Shown here: piece by piece, positions 17,988 through 27,441 of the stretch
Layout of the letters: each line of letters opens with the position of its first letter
Position numbering within the stretch: position 1 is the first letter of the stretch
DNA from: Streptomyces sp. DvalAA-43
Lineage (GTDB): Bacteria; Actinomycetota; Actinomycetes; Streptomycetales; Streptomycetaceae
Reading direction: 5' to 3'
Assembly (NCBI RefSeq): GCF_900091725.1
Contig: NZ_FMBW01000031.1
Span: 186,001 to 250,000, forward strand
DNA length: 64,000 bases
Translations under genes and position numbers: made by a program
Notes under the pieces: generated by a model
The model's database searches: none
The model's input: only the letters and a program-made list of their open reading frames with translations
What the model was told of the DNA's origin: nothing

Positions 17988-18591
17988 GTTCCTGTTCTAC
18001 TGCGAGGGGGCGTGCACGGAGGACCAGTACTTCAAGGGGCTGAGAACCGAACTGCGTTCTCTTCCGGTGGCCATCTGCCTCGGTGGCGAGCACGGCGAAC
18101 CGAAGTCGCTGGTCCGGGCGGCGATCGACCATCAGGAGCGCGCTCCCCGTTCCGCGAGCGACCGGTGGACGGAGTACGACGAAGTCTGGTGCGTGACCGA
18201 CGTCGAAGCGCCCGTCCCGCATGACGGGCTGGCAGCCGCGTTGAAGCCGGCCCGGCGGTACGGGGTCCAGGTGGCGCTCACCAACCCCTGCTTCGAGCTC
18301 TGGCTCCTGCTGCATTTCAAGGACGTGTCGGGGTACTGCACATCGGCCGAGGCGCAGCGAGCGCTGGAGCGGCTCGACGCCTGCGGCTACTCCGTCGACC
18401 GCAAACACCTGGAGTACGAGAGCCTGCGCGCCGGACACGGGCAGGCCGAGCAGCGCGCGCAGGCATTGCGGGAGCGGGCGACGAAGGGGCACGCGGACAA
18501 TCCCTGGACGGACGTCGACCGGCTGGTGGGGCGGTTGAGGGCGGCGCGGTACGGAGGACGCCCGGGGGACCGGGAGCAGGGCGACCGCTGA
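17920..18591 (+). CDS. RloB-like TOPRIM-fold protein
   Basis: A 223-residue protein of the RloB family, the usual partner of RloA ATPases in islands linked to restriction and phage defence. The acidic motif FYCEGACTEDQYFKGL near residue 27 corresponds to the TOPRIM Glu. VWCVTDVEAP (about 87) replaces the usual DxD, and NPCFELWLLLHF is the family's best-conserved block. It appears full length, unlike its ATPase partner. The ATG at 17920 overlaps the ATPase end; GTG 17926 and 17932 are alternatives. Confidence 0.83.
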   Translation: MRVGVKRGEPLKRTKGVRPEQRRFLFYCEGACTEDQYFKGLRTELRSLPVAICLGGEHGEPKSLVRAAIDHQERAPRSASDRWTEYDEVWCVTDVEAPVPHDGLAAALKPARRYGVQVALTNPCFELWLLLHFKDVSGYCTSAEAQRALERLDACGYSVDRKHLEYESLRAGHGQAEQRAQALRERATKGHADNPWTDVDRLVGRLRAARYGGRPGDREQGDR

Positions 18592-18603
18592 CGCGTCCCG
18601 TGC

Positions 18604-21057
18604 TCAGGCCGTGGCGTCGTCCGCCAGTTCCGCGACGCCCGTGATGCGGTGCAGGGGGTACGTGCGGACCTCGTCCGCCGTGTGGTCGTACGCCGTGACG
18701 AAGCCGCCCTCGACCCGGACCGGGGCGATGACCCGCTGGCTGGCGGCGCCGTCCGCGTTCACGTAGCCGATCCAGAGCGCCGAGCCGGTCATCGCGGCGG
18801 CCTGGACCGTGGCGAGGGTCTCGGCGGAGGTCGTGCGGGGCAGGGCGCCCGGTTCGGCGGCGGAGGCCTCCGGGGCGTCCTTGCGGACCACCGTGGCGGC
18901 CGTGTCCCCGGCGCGGATCGCCCGGACCGCCGCGCCGAGCAGGGTGGCGTCCGGCACCGGAGGGCCCTCGGGCACGGGGGCGGGGGCCGTGCGGGGCGGG
19001 GTGCGGCGGGCGCCCGCGCGGGTGATCAGGACATCGCCCTCGGCGGACTCGGCGGCCGGGGCGTAGCCCATCTCGCGCAGCCCTTCGAGCAGGGAGGCCG
19101 GGTCGATCTGGGCGGCCAGCGCGGTCGGTGCGAGGCGGCGCAGGCGCAGGGTGACCGAGCGCTTGTCGGCGAGGATCTCGTTCAGTACGGCCTCGTCGTC
19201 GCAGCGCACGTACGAGGAGGCGGCGCCGATCCGGAGGTGGCCGTGGCGGCGGGCCACGTCGTCGATGAGATAGCTGAGCGGCTGCGGGACGGGCGTACGG
19301 CTGTGGGCGGCGAGGAAGGCGTGCAGGTCGGCGGCGGACTGCCCGGCGTCCAGGGCGCGGCGCACCGAGCCGGGGGTGAAGCGATAGACCGTCGCGCCGC
19401 CCTTCGACTCGATGTCCGCGAGGGCGGAGAGCATGTCCGCCAGCGGGCGCTCCAGCGGGCCGGGGGCGACGGCCGTGAGGTCGGCCTGGAGCAGGACGTG
19501 GTCCAGCGGCTCCGGGATGAGGGGGGCGAGCAGCGCGGCGGCCTCGGCGGGCCCGGTGTCGAGCAGGGCGCGGGTGTGGGTGGCGAGGGCGCCCCGGCCG
19601 GTGATGCCGAGGAGCTCGGACTCGTTGAGCGTCCACAGGGCGACCCGGGACCGCAGATCGGTGGTGTCCCCGGGGGAGACGGAGGCGCCGCGCAGGGGGC
19701 GTTCCCAGCGCAGCCGGGCGAGGACGGTCTCCGGGTCGGGGGCGGTACCGGGGGCCAGGGCGGCGAGCAGGGCGAGGACCCGGTGGCGCACCTCGGGCGC
19801 GGCCGAGCGGTCGAGTTCCGGGCCCAGGGCGGACAGCGCCCGGCCCTTGGCGTCCTGGCCGCCGACCAGGCCGGGGGTGCGGGTGGCGGCGAGCCAGGCG
19901 GTGGCGAGGGCCGTCCAGCGTTCCTGGGCGGGGAGTTCGGCCCAGTCGTCGTACGCGGGTGTCGGCGCGTAGCGTTCGTCGGCCTCCCCGTCGGAGGCCA
20001 GCAGCCCGGCCGCGTAGGCGAGTTCGACCCAGAACGCGGCGACCTGCTCGGGGACCTCCAGCGCGGTGGCGGTCTTCTTCAGCTCCCGGACGCTGAGCCC
20101 GCCGGCCCGCAGTATCGCGGGGCCGCCGCCGTTCCAGCTCTTCAGCAGCTCCTCGACGGTGTTCACGGCGAGGAGTGCCTGACCGGCCGCGGCGCTGTCC
20201 ACAGCCTGTGGATCGCGCTCGGCCACCGCCTCCACGGCCGGCGGCCGCGGTTCCGGTACGCGGTGGGCGCGCCCGGCCCGCAGATGCAGGGCCGCCTCGC
20301 GGGGCAGCACCACGGTGCGCGTCGACACGGGCAGCAGCAGCCCGTGGTCGCGCAGCCACTTCACGGGCGGGGTGGGGTTCGGCGTCACTTCCCCGTACGG
20401 CGGTCCCCACACCAGCCGGTCCAGCACGGACAGGGCCTCGGCCGGGGCGGTGTCCAGCAGCGCGCCCATCCTGGCCCGGTCGGTGAAGAGCGCGGACAGG
20501 GAGGCCACGGCGGAGACCGGGTCGTGCGTGGCGGGCAGCCCGGCGGCGGCCAGGATCTCCTGGAGCCGGCCCGGGGACATCCCGGAGGTCGCCTCGGCGA
20601 CGGTCGGCCCGAGTCCGGTGGGGGAGGCGTGCTGCGGGGACGGTGCGAGGATCTCGCGCGCCGTGCGCACCAGCCGCAGCCGGTCGTCCTCGCCCCAGAC
20701 GAGGGCCTGTTCGCGCAGCGTGGCCAGGGCGCCGGGCAGCGCGTCCGCGATCGCCGCGCCCGCGTCGTCGCGGTGCTCGCCGTCGTCCCGGCCGTCACCG
20801 GTGAGCAGCCCGAGCAGCGTCTCGTACGGGGCGGGGTCGGCGGCGACCGCGAGCGCCTCGGCGGTCTGCAGGGCGAACCTGTCGAGGTGCTCCAGCGCGC
20901 GTACGACGGAGGCGCGGGTACCGGCCCTCGTCGCGAGCTGGGTGATGTCGCCCGGTACCGGGTTGAGGAGATCGGGGCGGGCGCGCAGCAGCCCGGCCAG
21001 CGACTCGTCGTCCCGGGCGCGCAGGGCTTCGGCGAGCGTCCGCGGTGGTGTGGTCAT
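18604..21057 (-). CDS. Helicase-associated protein with C-terminal WYL domain
   Basis: A large 817-residue actinobacterial protein usually annotated as a helicase-associated or helicase C-terminal domain protein. No Walker A or DEAD box is visible, so it is not itself a helicase by sequence. The N-terminus (TLAEALRARDDESLAGLLRARPDL) and the middle (about 500-650, YRFTPGSVRRALDAG) match the XPB/Ssl2-like accessory type. The last 90 residues form a WYL ligand-sensing domain (LWIGYVNADGAASQRVIAP). ATG 21057 (MTTPPRTL) is preferred to the start five codons earlier. In many Streptomyces it neighbours the XPB helicase; here the RloA/B pair lies between. Confidence 0.82.
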   Translation of the reverse strand: MTTPPRTLAEALRARDDESLAGLLRARPDLLNPVPGDITQLATRAGTRASVVRALEHLDRFALQTAEALAVAADPAPYETLLGLLTGDGRDDGEHRDDAGAAIADALPGALATLREQALVWGEDDRLRLVRTAREILAPSPQHASPTGLGPTVAEATSGMSPGRLQEILAAAGLPATHDPVSAVASLSALFTDRARMGALLDTAPAEALSVLDRLVWGPPYGEVTPNPTPPVKWLRDHGLLLPVSTRTVVLPREAALHLRAGRAHRVPEPRPPAVEAVAERDPQAVDSAAAGQALLAVNTVEELLKSWNGGGPAILRAGGLSVRELKKTATALEVPEQVAAFWVELAYAAGLLASDGEADERYAPTPAYDDWAELPAQERWTALATAWLAATRTPGLVGGQDAKGRALSALGPELDRSAAPEVRHRVLALLAALAPGTAPDPETVLARLRWERPLRGASVSPGDTTDLRSRVALWTLNESELLGITGRGALATHTRALLDTGPAEAAALLAPLIPEPLDHVLLQADLTAVAPGPLERPLADMLSALADIESKGGATVYRFTPGSVRRALDAGQSAADLHAFLAAHSRTPVPQPLSYLIDDVARRHGHLRIGAASSYVRCDDEAVLNEILADKRSVTLRLRRLAPTALAAQIDPASLLEGLREMGYAPAAESAEGDVLITRAGARRTPPRTAPAPVPEGPPVPDATLLGAAVRAIRAGDTAATVVRKDAPEASAAEPGALPRTTSAETLATVQAAAMTGSALWIGYVNADGAASQRVIAPVRVEGGFVTAYDHTADEVRTYPLHRITGVAELADDATA

Positions 21058-21148
21058 CCCCATCCGCCCCACGGTAGTCGCTCCGGGCGGGCCCGACGGG
21101 CTTCGAGGGCGCTACCGTCGGTGCAGGGCGGCAGAGGGGACGGATCGC

Positions 21149-22245
21149 GTGGGGATCGAGAGCGACCAGCTGGTCTACGACTATCTGAGCCGGGTCGGGG
21201 ACCTGGCGCAGCAGCAACAGCTGTCCTCGGCCGCCCGGATGAGGCTGGTGGCGACGCTCCGGGGCGAGATCGACCGGCAGCGCGGAAAGCAGTCCGGGGA
21301 CAGCCCGGCGGCGGTCCGCCGCATCATCGGGAAGCTCGGCGCACCGGACGAACTGGTGGCGGCCGCGGCCGCGTCGGGCGACGGCACGGTGGAGCTGCCG
21401 GAGCGGCCCGAGCGGACACAGGCCGCTCCGGGAGAGGGACGCGCTATCCCCCGTCCGCGCAAGGCGATGCTCCGGAAAGAGAGTTCGGGCAAGGGCGCGT
21501 CGCGGCCGGAGGAGCCCGGCCCCGGCGGCCCGGCCCCGGCGGCCGACCGGGTGCCCTCGCCGCCGCACCGGGCCGGTACGGACGAGCTGGGGCCTTCCGG
21601 CAGCGAGCCCGACTGGTGGCGGATCGAGCCGGGGCCGTTCGGCGGCGGGGTCGATGTGCCGGGGTTCGTCGGCGGCGTGGAGATCCCGGACATGATGCGG
21701 CCGCCGCCCCGGGAGGCGGTGCCGCGCCCGCGCGCGGCGGGCGACGGGCTGCCGGACGAGGACGAGGACGGATTCGGGTACGGGGACGGGGATGGGGGAT
21801 GGGGGGGGGTGGTGAGGAGTCCGGGTCCGAGGAGGCGGCGCCGCGCCGCCGCCGGTTTCCGGGGCTCCGTCGCCGTGCGCCGCGCGAGGACGGGGGGCGC
21901 GGGCACGGGTTCTCGCACCCGTTGCTGCTGCTCGCCGCGGTGCTGCTGGTCGCCGGTGCAGTGACGGGTTCCTGGCTGGCCCTGGCGGGCGGCTGGATCC
22001 TCGCGTACAGCTCGCGCACGCTGTCCCGCGCGGAGGCGAAGTGGGCCGCGATGGGGCTGCCGGGCGTGGTCGCGGCGGGGGCCGTGGTCTGGCTGTGGGG
22101 CAGGAGCGACGGCCGGTGGGGCGAGCCCATAGGGACCGGACAGATGAGCGACGCGATCGGCCAGATGTGGCCGTGGGTGGTGCGGGGGGCGGCCGTGGCC
22201 TCCGCGCTCTACCTGGTGTGGAGGGCGCGGCGGCCACGGTCGTGA
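21149..22245 (+). CDS. Membrane-anchored protein, reading frame broken at a G9 tract
   Basis: From GTG 21149 the frame encodes a helical N-terminal domain (DQLVYDYLSRVGDLAQQQQL... SPAAVRRIIGKLGAPDELV), an IgE-like DUF1700-type cytosolic region, and a Pro/Arg/Gly-rich linker. In this frame it then degenerates to Arg/Cys-rich nonsense ending at 21964. The expected C-terminus, with three membrane helices (LLLLAAVLLVAGAVTGSW, LPGVVAAGAVVWLWG, VVRGAAVASALYLVW), is in the -1 frame and ends at 22245. The switch point is the run of nine G at 21801-21809; ten G would give one 365-residue protein. Sequencing error, slippage or a programmed shift are all possible. Confidence 0.75.
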
Positions 22246-22253
22246 TGGTGGTT

Positions 22254-22287
<34 letters not shown>

Positions 22288-22458
22288 GGCTCGGCGTCGG
22301 TGGCCGCGGTGGCGGTGGTGCGGCCGTGGCTCGCCGACGGCCGTGACCACGGCGGGCAACGCCTGGCCGGTCGCGGCTCGCCGAGACCGAGGCTCGCGGA
22401 CCACGCGGCTCGCCGACCGCGGCTCGCCTCACGCCCGCCGAGGGCCCCGGGCCGGGCG

Positions 22459-23457
22459 TCAGCCGGTCATCTTCGCCTGGAACTCGTCGAGGATCCTGCC
22501 CGCGGCCGTGTAGCCGATGCCCGCGATCCACAGCCGGTCGTCGACCTTGAAGACCTTGCCGTCCTTCGACGCCTTCAGCCCCTTCCACAGGCCGCTGTTC
22601 ATCGTCTTGGTCGTCCCCGCCTTCGCCGGGTCGCCGTACGTCGACGTGAAGACGACATCCGCGTCCGCGAGGTCGATCTTCTCGGGCGACACGTCGTACG
22701 AGAAGCCGTCCTTGGCCTTGTCGGTGATCGCGGGGCGGCCCACGCCGAGGTCGGCCAGGATCGAGCCGATGTAGTTCTGCTTGCCGTAGATGCGGATGTC
22801 GGCGCCCTCGACGAAGCGGACGAAGTTGACCTCGGTGGCGGCGGCCTTCTTCTTGCCGCCGATCGCCTCGGTCACCTTCGCGACATGGGCGTCGTAGTCG
22901 GCGACGACCTTCTTCGCCTCGGCCTGCTTGCCGAGCGCCTCCGCGTGCAGCTGGAAGTTCTCCTTCCAGGCGCTGCCGGTGGACTCCGTCATCACGGTGG
23001 GGGCGATCGCCCGGAGCTGCTCGTAGCGGTCGCCGTCACGGACCTTGCTGGTGAGGATCAGGTCCGGCTTCAGCGAGGCGACGGTCTCCAGGTTGGGGTT
23101 GGCGATCTCACCGACCTCCTTGATGCCCTTGGTCTCGCTCGCGGGCAGGTAGGAGGGGAAGCTGTCCTCCGACGCCGAGTGCGTCGCGCCGACGGGCCGC
23201 ACGCCGAGGGTCAGCGCGGAGTCCAGCTCACCGGTGTCCAGGACCACGACGCGCTTGGGGTCCACCGGGACCTTGACGTCGCCCATGGCCGTCTTGACGG
23301 TGTGGGTCGCGGCGCTTCCGGAACCGGAGTCGGAGGAGCCGCTGGCGCTCCCGCCGGACTCCGAGAAGCCGCAGGCGGAGAGCGCGAGCGCGCCGGTCAG
23401 GGAGAGTGCGCCGAGAGCGAGGCCGCGGCGGCGGACGGAGCGGATGGCGGTGGCCAT
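22459..23457 (-). CDS. Iron-siderophore ABC transporter substrate-binding lipoprotein
   Basis: A 332-residue FecB/FhuD-type binding protein. The signal peptide ends in the lipobox LSAC with Cys29; an RRRGLAL motif suggests Tat-like export. A Gly/Ser linker is followed by the two-lobed helical-backbone domain (VVVLDTGELDSALTLG, DLILTSKV, ...). It captures ferric siderophore outside the membrane and delivers it to the permeases encoded by the three genes upstream. The exact siderophore cannot be read from sequence. It is last in the transport cluster, 126 bases after the ATPase gene. Confidence 0.9.
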   Translation of the reverse strand: MATAIRSVRRRGLALGALSLTGALALSACGFSESGGSASGSSDSGSGSAATHTVKTAMGDVKVPVDPKRVVVLDTGELDSALTLGVRPVGATHSASEDSFPSYLPASETKGIKEVGEIANPNLETVASLKPDLILTSKVRDGDRYEQLRAIAPTVMTESTGSAWKENFQLHAEALGKQAEAKKVVADYDAHVAKVTEAIGGKKKAAATEVNFVRFVEGADIRIYGKQNYIGSILADLGVGRPAITDKAKDGFSYDVSPEKIDLADADVVFTSTYGDPAKAGTTKTMNSGLWKGLKASKDGKVFKVDDRLWIAGIGYTAAGRILDEFQAKMTG

Positions 23458-23523
23458 GGGGTGCCTTTCGTGGGGACGGGGTGGTGGGTCACTGGGTCAC
23501 GTACGAACCGGCGGGCGGCCGGC

Positions 23524-23591
23524 GGGTGCGCCGGGGCGCGGCTTCACGAGGCACGGGTCCGCAGGGTGCGCCGGGGCGCGGCTTCACGAGG
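23524..23591. repeat. 28-base direct repeat at the end of the siderophore ATPase gene
   Basis: Two identical 28-base copies at 23524-23551 and 23564-23591. The right copy spans the ATPase stop codon (23584-23586) and the left copy lies in the intergenic gap. This looks like a local duplication of the gene's 3' end. Confidence 0.8.
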
Positions 23592-24528
23592 CCGGTCCGG
23601 GCTGCCACGGAGCGCCCGGCACCACGAGCGGCGAACCGGTCACCGGGTCCGGGACGATCACCGCTTCCAGGCCGAAGACCTCGCGTACGAGATCGGCCGT
23701 GACGATGTCCGCCGGGCGGCCCTCGGCGACGATCCGGCCCGCCTTCATGGCGACCAGGTGGTCCGCGTACCGGGCGGCCTGGTTGAGGTCGTGGAGCACG
23801 GTGACGACGGTCCGGCCGCGGGTGCCGTCCGCCGCCGGGGCGGTGAGCCGGCGCACCAGGTCCAGGACCTCCACCTGGTGCGCGATGTCGAGGTACGTGG
23901 TCGGCTCGTCGAGCAGCAGCAGATCGGTCTCCTGGGCGAGCGCCATCGCGATCCAGACCCGCTGGCGCTGACCGCCGGAGAGCTCGTCCACGGAGCGGTC
24001 GCCGAGCGCGGTGATGTCCGTACGCTCCATCGCGTCCGTCACCGCCCGCTCGTCCTCCTCCGACCACTGCTGCCACCAGTGCTGATGCGGCTGACGGCCC
24101 CGGGCGACGAGGTCGCCGACGGTGATCGCCTCCGGGGCCACCGGGGTCTGCGGCAGCAGCCCGATCGACTGGGCGATCCTCCGGGTGGGGATCTTCGACA
24201 GCTCGGTGCCGTCGAGGAGCACGGCCCCGCCACGCGGCTTGAGGAGCCGGCCGAGCGCGCGCAGGGTGGTCGACTTGCCGCAGGCGTTCGGGCCGACGAT
24301 GACCGTGACCCGGCCGTCCGGCACATCGAGGTCCAGCGCGTCGACGACGGTGCGCTCCTCGTACGCGAGGGTCAGCCCGCGCGCGGTGAGCCGGCCGGCC
24401 GTGGCGCCGGCCGCAGCGGCCTCGGCCACGGCGACCCCGGCATCGGTCGTGGCCGCCCCGGCGTCGGACACGGCCGCCTCGGCGTCGGACGCGGTCGTCT
24501 CGGCGCCGGACCTGGGGGTCGAACTCAT
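23584..24528 (-). CDS. Iron-siderophore ABC transporter ATP-binding protein
   Basis: FepC/FecE-type ATPase of 314 residues. Walker A is GPNACGKST, the Q-loop LLPQTP, the signature LSGGQRQRV, Walker [13 protein letters not shown] and the H-loop [13 protein letters not shown]. The first 45 residues are an Ala/Asp/Thr-rich extension before the ABC fold begins at [18 protein letters not shown] later start is possible but no strong alternative is seen. The ATG overlaps the permease stop by four bases (ATGA). Confidence 0.92.
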   Translation of the reverse strand: MSSTPRSGAETTASDAEAAVSDAGAATTDAGVAVAEAAAAGATAGRLTARGLTLAYEERTVVDALDLDVPDGRVTVIVGPNACGKSTTLRALGRLLKPRGGAVLLDGTELSKIPTRRIAQSIGLLPQTPVAPEAITVGDLVARGRQPHQHWWQQWSEEDERAVTDAMERTDITALGDRSVDELSGGQRQRVWIAMALAQETDLLLLDEPTTYLDIAHQVEVLDLVRRLTAPAADGTRGRTVVTVLHDLNQAARYADHLVAMKAGRIVAEGRPADIVTADLVREVFGLEAVIVPDPVTGSPLVVPGAPWQPGPAS

Positions 24529-25607
24529 GCTGTGCCTCCACTACGGCCGCGACCGCCGCCCTGACCGCGGATGATCAGCCAGATCAGATACGGGGCGCCG
24601 ACCGCCGCCGTCAGTACGCCCACCGGCAGCTCGGTGGGCGAGAAGAGCTTGCGCGCCAGCAGGTCCGCGAAGACCACGATCACCGCGCCGAGCAGGGCCG
24701 AGCAGAGCAGCGGTATCTGCGCGGTGCGGGTCATCCGGCGGGCGATCTGCGGGGCGAGGAGCGCCACGAAGTCGACCGGCCCGGCCGTCCCCGTCGCCAC
24801 GGACGCCAGGATCACGCCGAGCGCGACCAGCCCGAGCCGCACCCGCCCCAGCCGCACCCCGAGCGCGGTCGCGGTGTCGTCGTCCATCGAGACGGTGCGC
24901 TGGGCGCGCGCCGCCCACAGGACGGCGGGCAGCAGGACCAGCAGCGTCCAGCCGATCGGCGCGGCCTCGGACCAGCCGCGCCCGTTGAGCGAGCCGGTCA
25001 TCCAGATCTGCGCCTGCTGGGCGACCAGGTAGTCGCCCTTCGTCAGGAACAGGGTGGTGACCGACCGCAGCGCGATGGCGAAGCCGATGCCGATGAGGAC
25101 GAAGCGGGTGGCGTGCAGCCCGCCCCGCCAGGCGAAGACGTACACGAGCGCCGCCGCGGCCACCCCGCCGATCACGGAGAGGTACGGCAGCACGGTGTAC
25201 GAGGTGATGCCGAAGGTCATCGCGCCGACCGTGAGCGCGCTCGCGCCCTGGCTGATGCCGATGATGTCGGGGCTGGCTAGGGGATTGCGGGCGACGGTCT
25301 GGATCAGCGCACCGGCGATCCCGAAGGCCACGCCGACCAGCAGCCCCACGGTCATCCGCGGCAGCCGCAGCGTGCCGACGACCAGTTCGTCGGGGGAGGG
25401 CTGCCCCAGGACCACCTTCACGACCTCGCCGGGCGCGACGAAGCTCTCGCCGACACAGAGGTACGCGACACAGACCGCGGCCAGCAGCGCCACCAGCACG
25501 GCGGCGACGAGGGCCGCCCGCCGGTGCAGCAGGAACCGCCCCCGCGCCCCGATCCGTACGAGGTGGTACCCGGCGGGCCGCACCCGGACCGCGGTTTCGG
25601 CACTCAT
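24525..25607 (-). CDS. FecCD-type siderophore permease, second subunit
   Basis: A 360-residue membrane permease of the BtuC/FecCD family with about ten helices. Typical blocks are [37 protein letters not shown], the coupling helix region [20 protein letters not shown] and [19 protein letters not shown]. The ATG at 25607 ([17 protein letters not shown]) overlaps the first permease's stop by four bases. It forms a heterodimer with the product of the gene before it. Confidence 0.92.
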   Translation of the reverse strand: MSAETAVRVRPAGYHLVRIGARGRFLLHRRAALVAAVLVALLAAVCVAYLCVGESFVAPGEVVKVVLGQPSPDELVVGTLRLPRMTVGLLVGVAFGIAGALIQTVARNPLASPDIIGISQGASALTVGAMTFGITSYTVLPYLSVIGGVAAAALVYVFAWRGGLHATRFVLIGIGFAIALRSVTTLFLTKGDYLVAQQAQIWMTGSLNGRGWSEAAPIGWTLLVLLPAVLWAARAQRTVSMDDDTATALGVRLGRVRLGLVALGVILASVATGTAGPVDFVALLAPQIARRMTRTAQIPLLCSALLGAVIVVFADLLARKLFSPTELPVGVLTAAVGAPYLIWLIIRGQGGGRGRSGGTA

Positions 25608-26614
25608 GCGGGAACCGCCTTCCGGCGTACCAGGGCGACCAGGAACGGAACGCCGATCAGCGCCGTCATCACGCCCGCCGGGACCTCGCTCGGCGGGAAG
25701 ACGATACGGCCGATCACATCCGAGACCAGCAGCATCACGGGACCGATCAGCGCCGCCATCGGGAGCACCCAGCGGTGGTCGGAGCCGACGACCGCGCGGG
25801 CGATGTGCGGGACGGCGAGCCCGATGAAGGCGATCGGCCCGGCGGCCGCGACACCGACACCGGTCAGCACCGTGGCACCGATCCCGCCGACGATCCGTAC
25901 CGTCGCGACGTTCTGCCCGAGCCCCTTCGCGACGTCCTCGCCGAGCGCCAGCGCATCGAGCCCGCGCGCGACGAACAGCACGAGCACCACTCCGACCAGC
26001 ATGAACGGCCAGATCTGCCCCGCCACCTCGGCCTCGCGCCCGCCGAGCGAGCCGACCTGCCAGAAGCGGAACTCGTCCAGCGCGGACGCCTTGGTGGTCA
26101 GCACCGCCGAGACCACCGACACCAACAGCGCGTTGATGGCGGCGCCGCCCAGCGCGAGCTTCACGGGGGTGGCGCCCCCGCGCCCGCTCGACGCGATCGC
26201 GTACACGGCGACGGAGGCGATCGCCGCCCCCGCGAAGCCGAACCACACGTACCCCGTCAGGCTGTGGACCCCGGCGAACGCGATGGCCAGCACCACCCCC
26301 ACCGAGGCGCCCTGGCTGATGCCGAGGATGCCGGGGTCGGCGATGGGGTTACGGGTGATGCCCTGGAGCACCGTGCCCGCGATGGCCAGCGCGGCGCCGA
26401 CCATCAGGCCGATCAGGGTGCGCGGGACGCGCATGTTCCGGATGACTTCGGCGTTGTCGGAGTGCCCGCCGTGCAGCAGTACGTCGAACACTTCGGACGG
26501 GGGTATGGAACGGGCCCCCACGGCCAGGCTGAGGAGTACCGCCACGAGCAGCGCCGCGACGGCCGCCGCCGTCGCGAGTGCGCGTCTGGAGCGGCGTGGT
26601 GCGGCGGCTGACAT
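25604..26614 (-). CDS. FecCD-type siderophore permease, first subunit
   Basis: A 336-residue FecCD-family permease and first gene of the importer cluster. Characteristic blocks are MRVPRTLIGLMVGAALAIAG, RNPIADPGILGISQGAS and PIAFIGLAVPHIARAVVG (the ATPase-coupling helix). ATG 26614 (MSAAAPRRSRR) is chosen over TTG 26623. The iron-box-like site at 26645-26663 lies 30 bases upstream, so iron limitation probably switches on the whole cluster. Confidence 0.92.
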   Translation of the reverse strand: MSAAAPRRSRRALATAAAVAALLVAVLLSLAVGARSIPPSEVFDVLLHGGHSDNAEVIRNMRVPRTLIGLMVGAALAIAGTVLQGITRNPIADPGILGISQGASVGVVLAIAFAGVHSLTGYVWFGFAGAAIASVAVYAIASSGRGGATPVKLALGGAAINALLVSVVSAVLTTKASALDEFRFWQVGSLGGREAEVAGQIWPFMLVGVVLVLFVARGLDALALGEDVAKGLGQNVATVRIVGGIGATVLTGVGVAAAGPIAFIGLAVPHIARAVVGSDHRWVLPMAALIGPVMLLVSDVIGRIVFPPSEVPAGVMTALIGVPFLVALVRRKAVPA

Positions 26615-26644
26615 CGGACCCAATCAAGTGGCGAAGAACGGTGC

Positions 26645-26663
26645 GAAGGTAAGGCTTGGCTAA
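26645..26663. promoter_or_regulatory. DmdR/IdeR iron-box-like site
   Basis: On the minus strand the sequence TTAGCCAAGCCTTACCTTC matches about 12 of 19 positions of the DtxR-family iron box. It lies in the 149-base divergent region between the siderophore permease and the HAD gene, 30 bases from the permease start. It is a moderate match; function is inferred from position. Confidence 0.55.
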
Positions 26664-26763
26664 GTCTAAGCACCGCCGTTTCGGGCCCGAAGGCCGCACC
26701 GAAGGCAGCACCGACGCCGCACCGGCGACGGAGCGACGCCCACCCGGGCGGACAATGGACGTC

Positions 26764-27381
26764 ATGCCTTCGCACCCCCTGACGGTCGGCTTCGACCTCG
26801 ACATGACGCTCATCGACACCCGGCCCGGCATCAAGGCCGCCTACCTGGCACTTTCCGCCGAAACCGGGACGCCGATCGATGCCGACCTGGTGGTGAGCAG
26901 GCTCGGCCCGCCGGTCGAGGAGGAGCTGCGGAACTGGTTCCCGCACGCCTCGGTGCCCGCCACCGCCGACCGCTACCGCGAGATCTATCCCACACACGCC
27001 ATCGCCCCCAGCCTCGCGCTGCCGGGCGCCCGGGAGTCGGTCGCGGCGATCCACGAGCGGGGCGGCCGGACAGTGGTCGTCACCGCCAAGTACCGCCCGA
27101 GCGCGGAACTCCACCTGACCCACCTCGGCATCGAACCCGACGCCATCATCGGCGGCCTCTGGGCCGAGGCCAAGGCCCGCGCCCTGCGCGAGCACGGCGC
27201 CCACATCTACGTGGGCGACCACACCGGCGACGTACGCGGCGCCCGCACGGCCGGCGCCCTGTCGGTCGCGGTCACCACGGGCCCGTGCGACGAACAGGAA
27301 CTCCGGGAGGCGGGAGCGGACGTCGTCCTGTCGTCCCTGACGGAGTTCCCGGCATGGCTGGAGGGGTACGCGGCGCGCTGA
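26764..27381 (+). CDS. HAD-family phosphatase
   Basis: A 205-residue haloacid dehalogenase-type hydrolase. Motif I is GFDLDMTLID (nucleophile and acid Asp), motif II is VVTAK, and motif III/IV is VGDHTGDVRGART. The cap insert lies between about 20 and 85. It resembles phosphoglycolate phosphatases, but the substrate is unknown. ATG 26755 is an in-frame alternative three codons upstream. It diverges from the iron importer and ends convergently with a DUF6177 remnant. Confidence 0.87.
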   Translation: MPSHPLTVGFDLDMTLIDTRPGIKAAYLALSAETGTPIDADLVVSRLGPPVEEELRNWFPHASVPATADRYREIYPTHAIAPSLALPGARESVAAIHERGGRTVVVTAKYRPSAELHLTHLGIEPDAIIGGLWAEAKARALREHGAHIYVGDHTGDVRGARTAGALSVAVTTGPCDEQELREAGADVVLSSLTEFPAWLEGYAAR

Positions 27382-27441
27382 GGCCCGGGGCGGGGCGCGG
27401 AACCACTGGACCCCGTCCACCGACCTGGTCCGTGCGGGGAT

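Noticed and set aside
18604..21057. Calling this gene a helicase
   Set aside because: No Walker A or DEAD/H motif is present; only accessory domains and a WYL domain can be seen.
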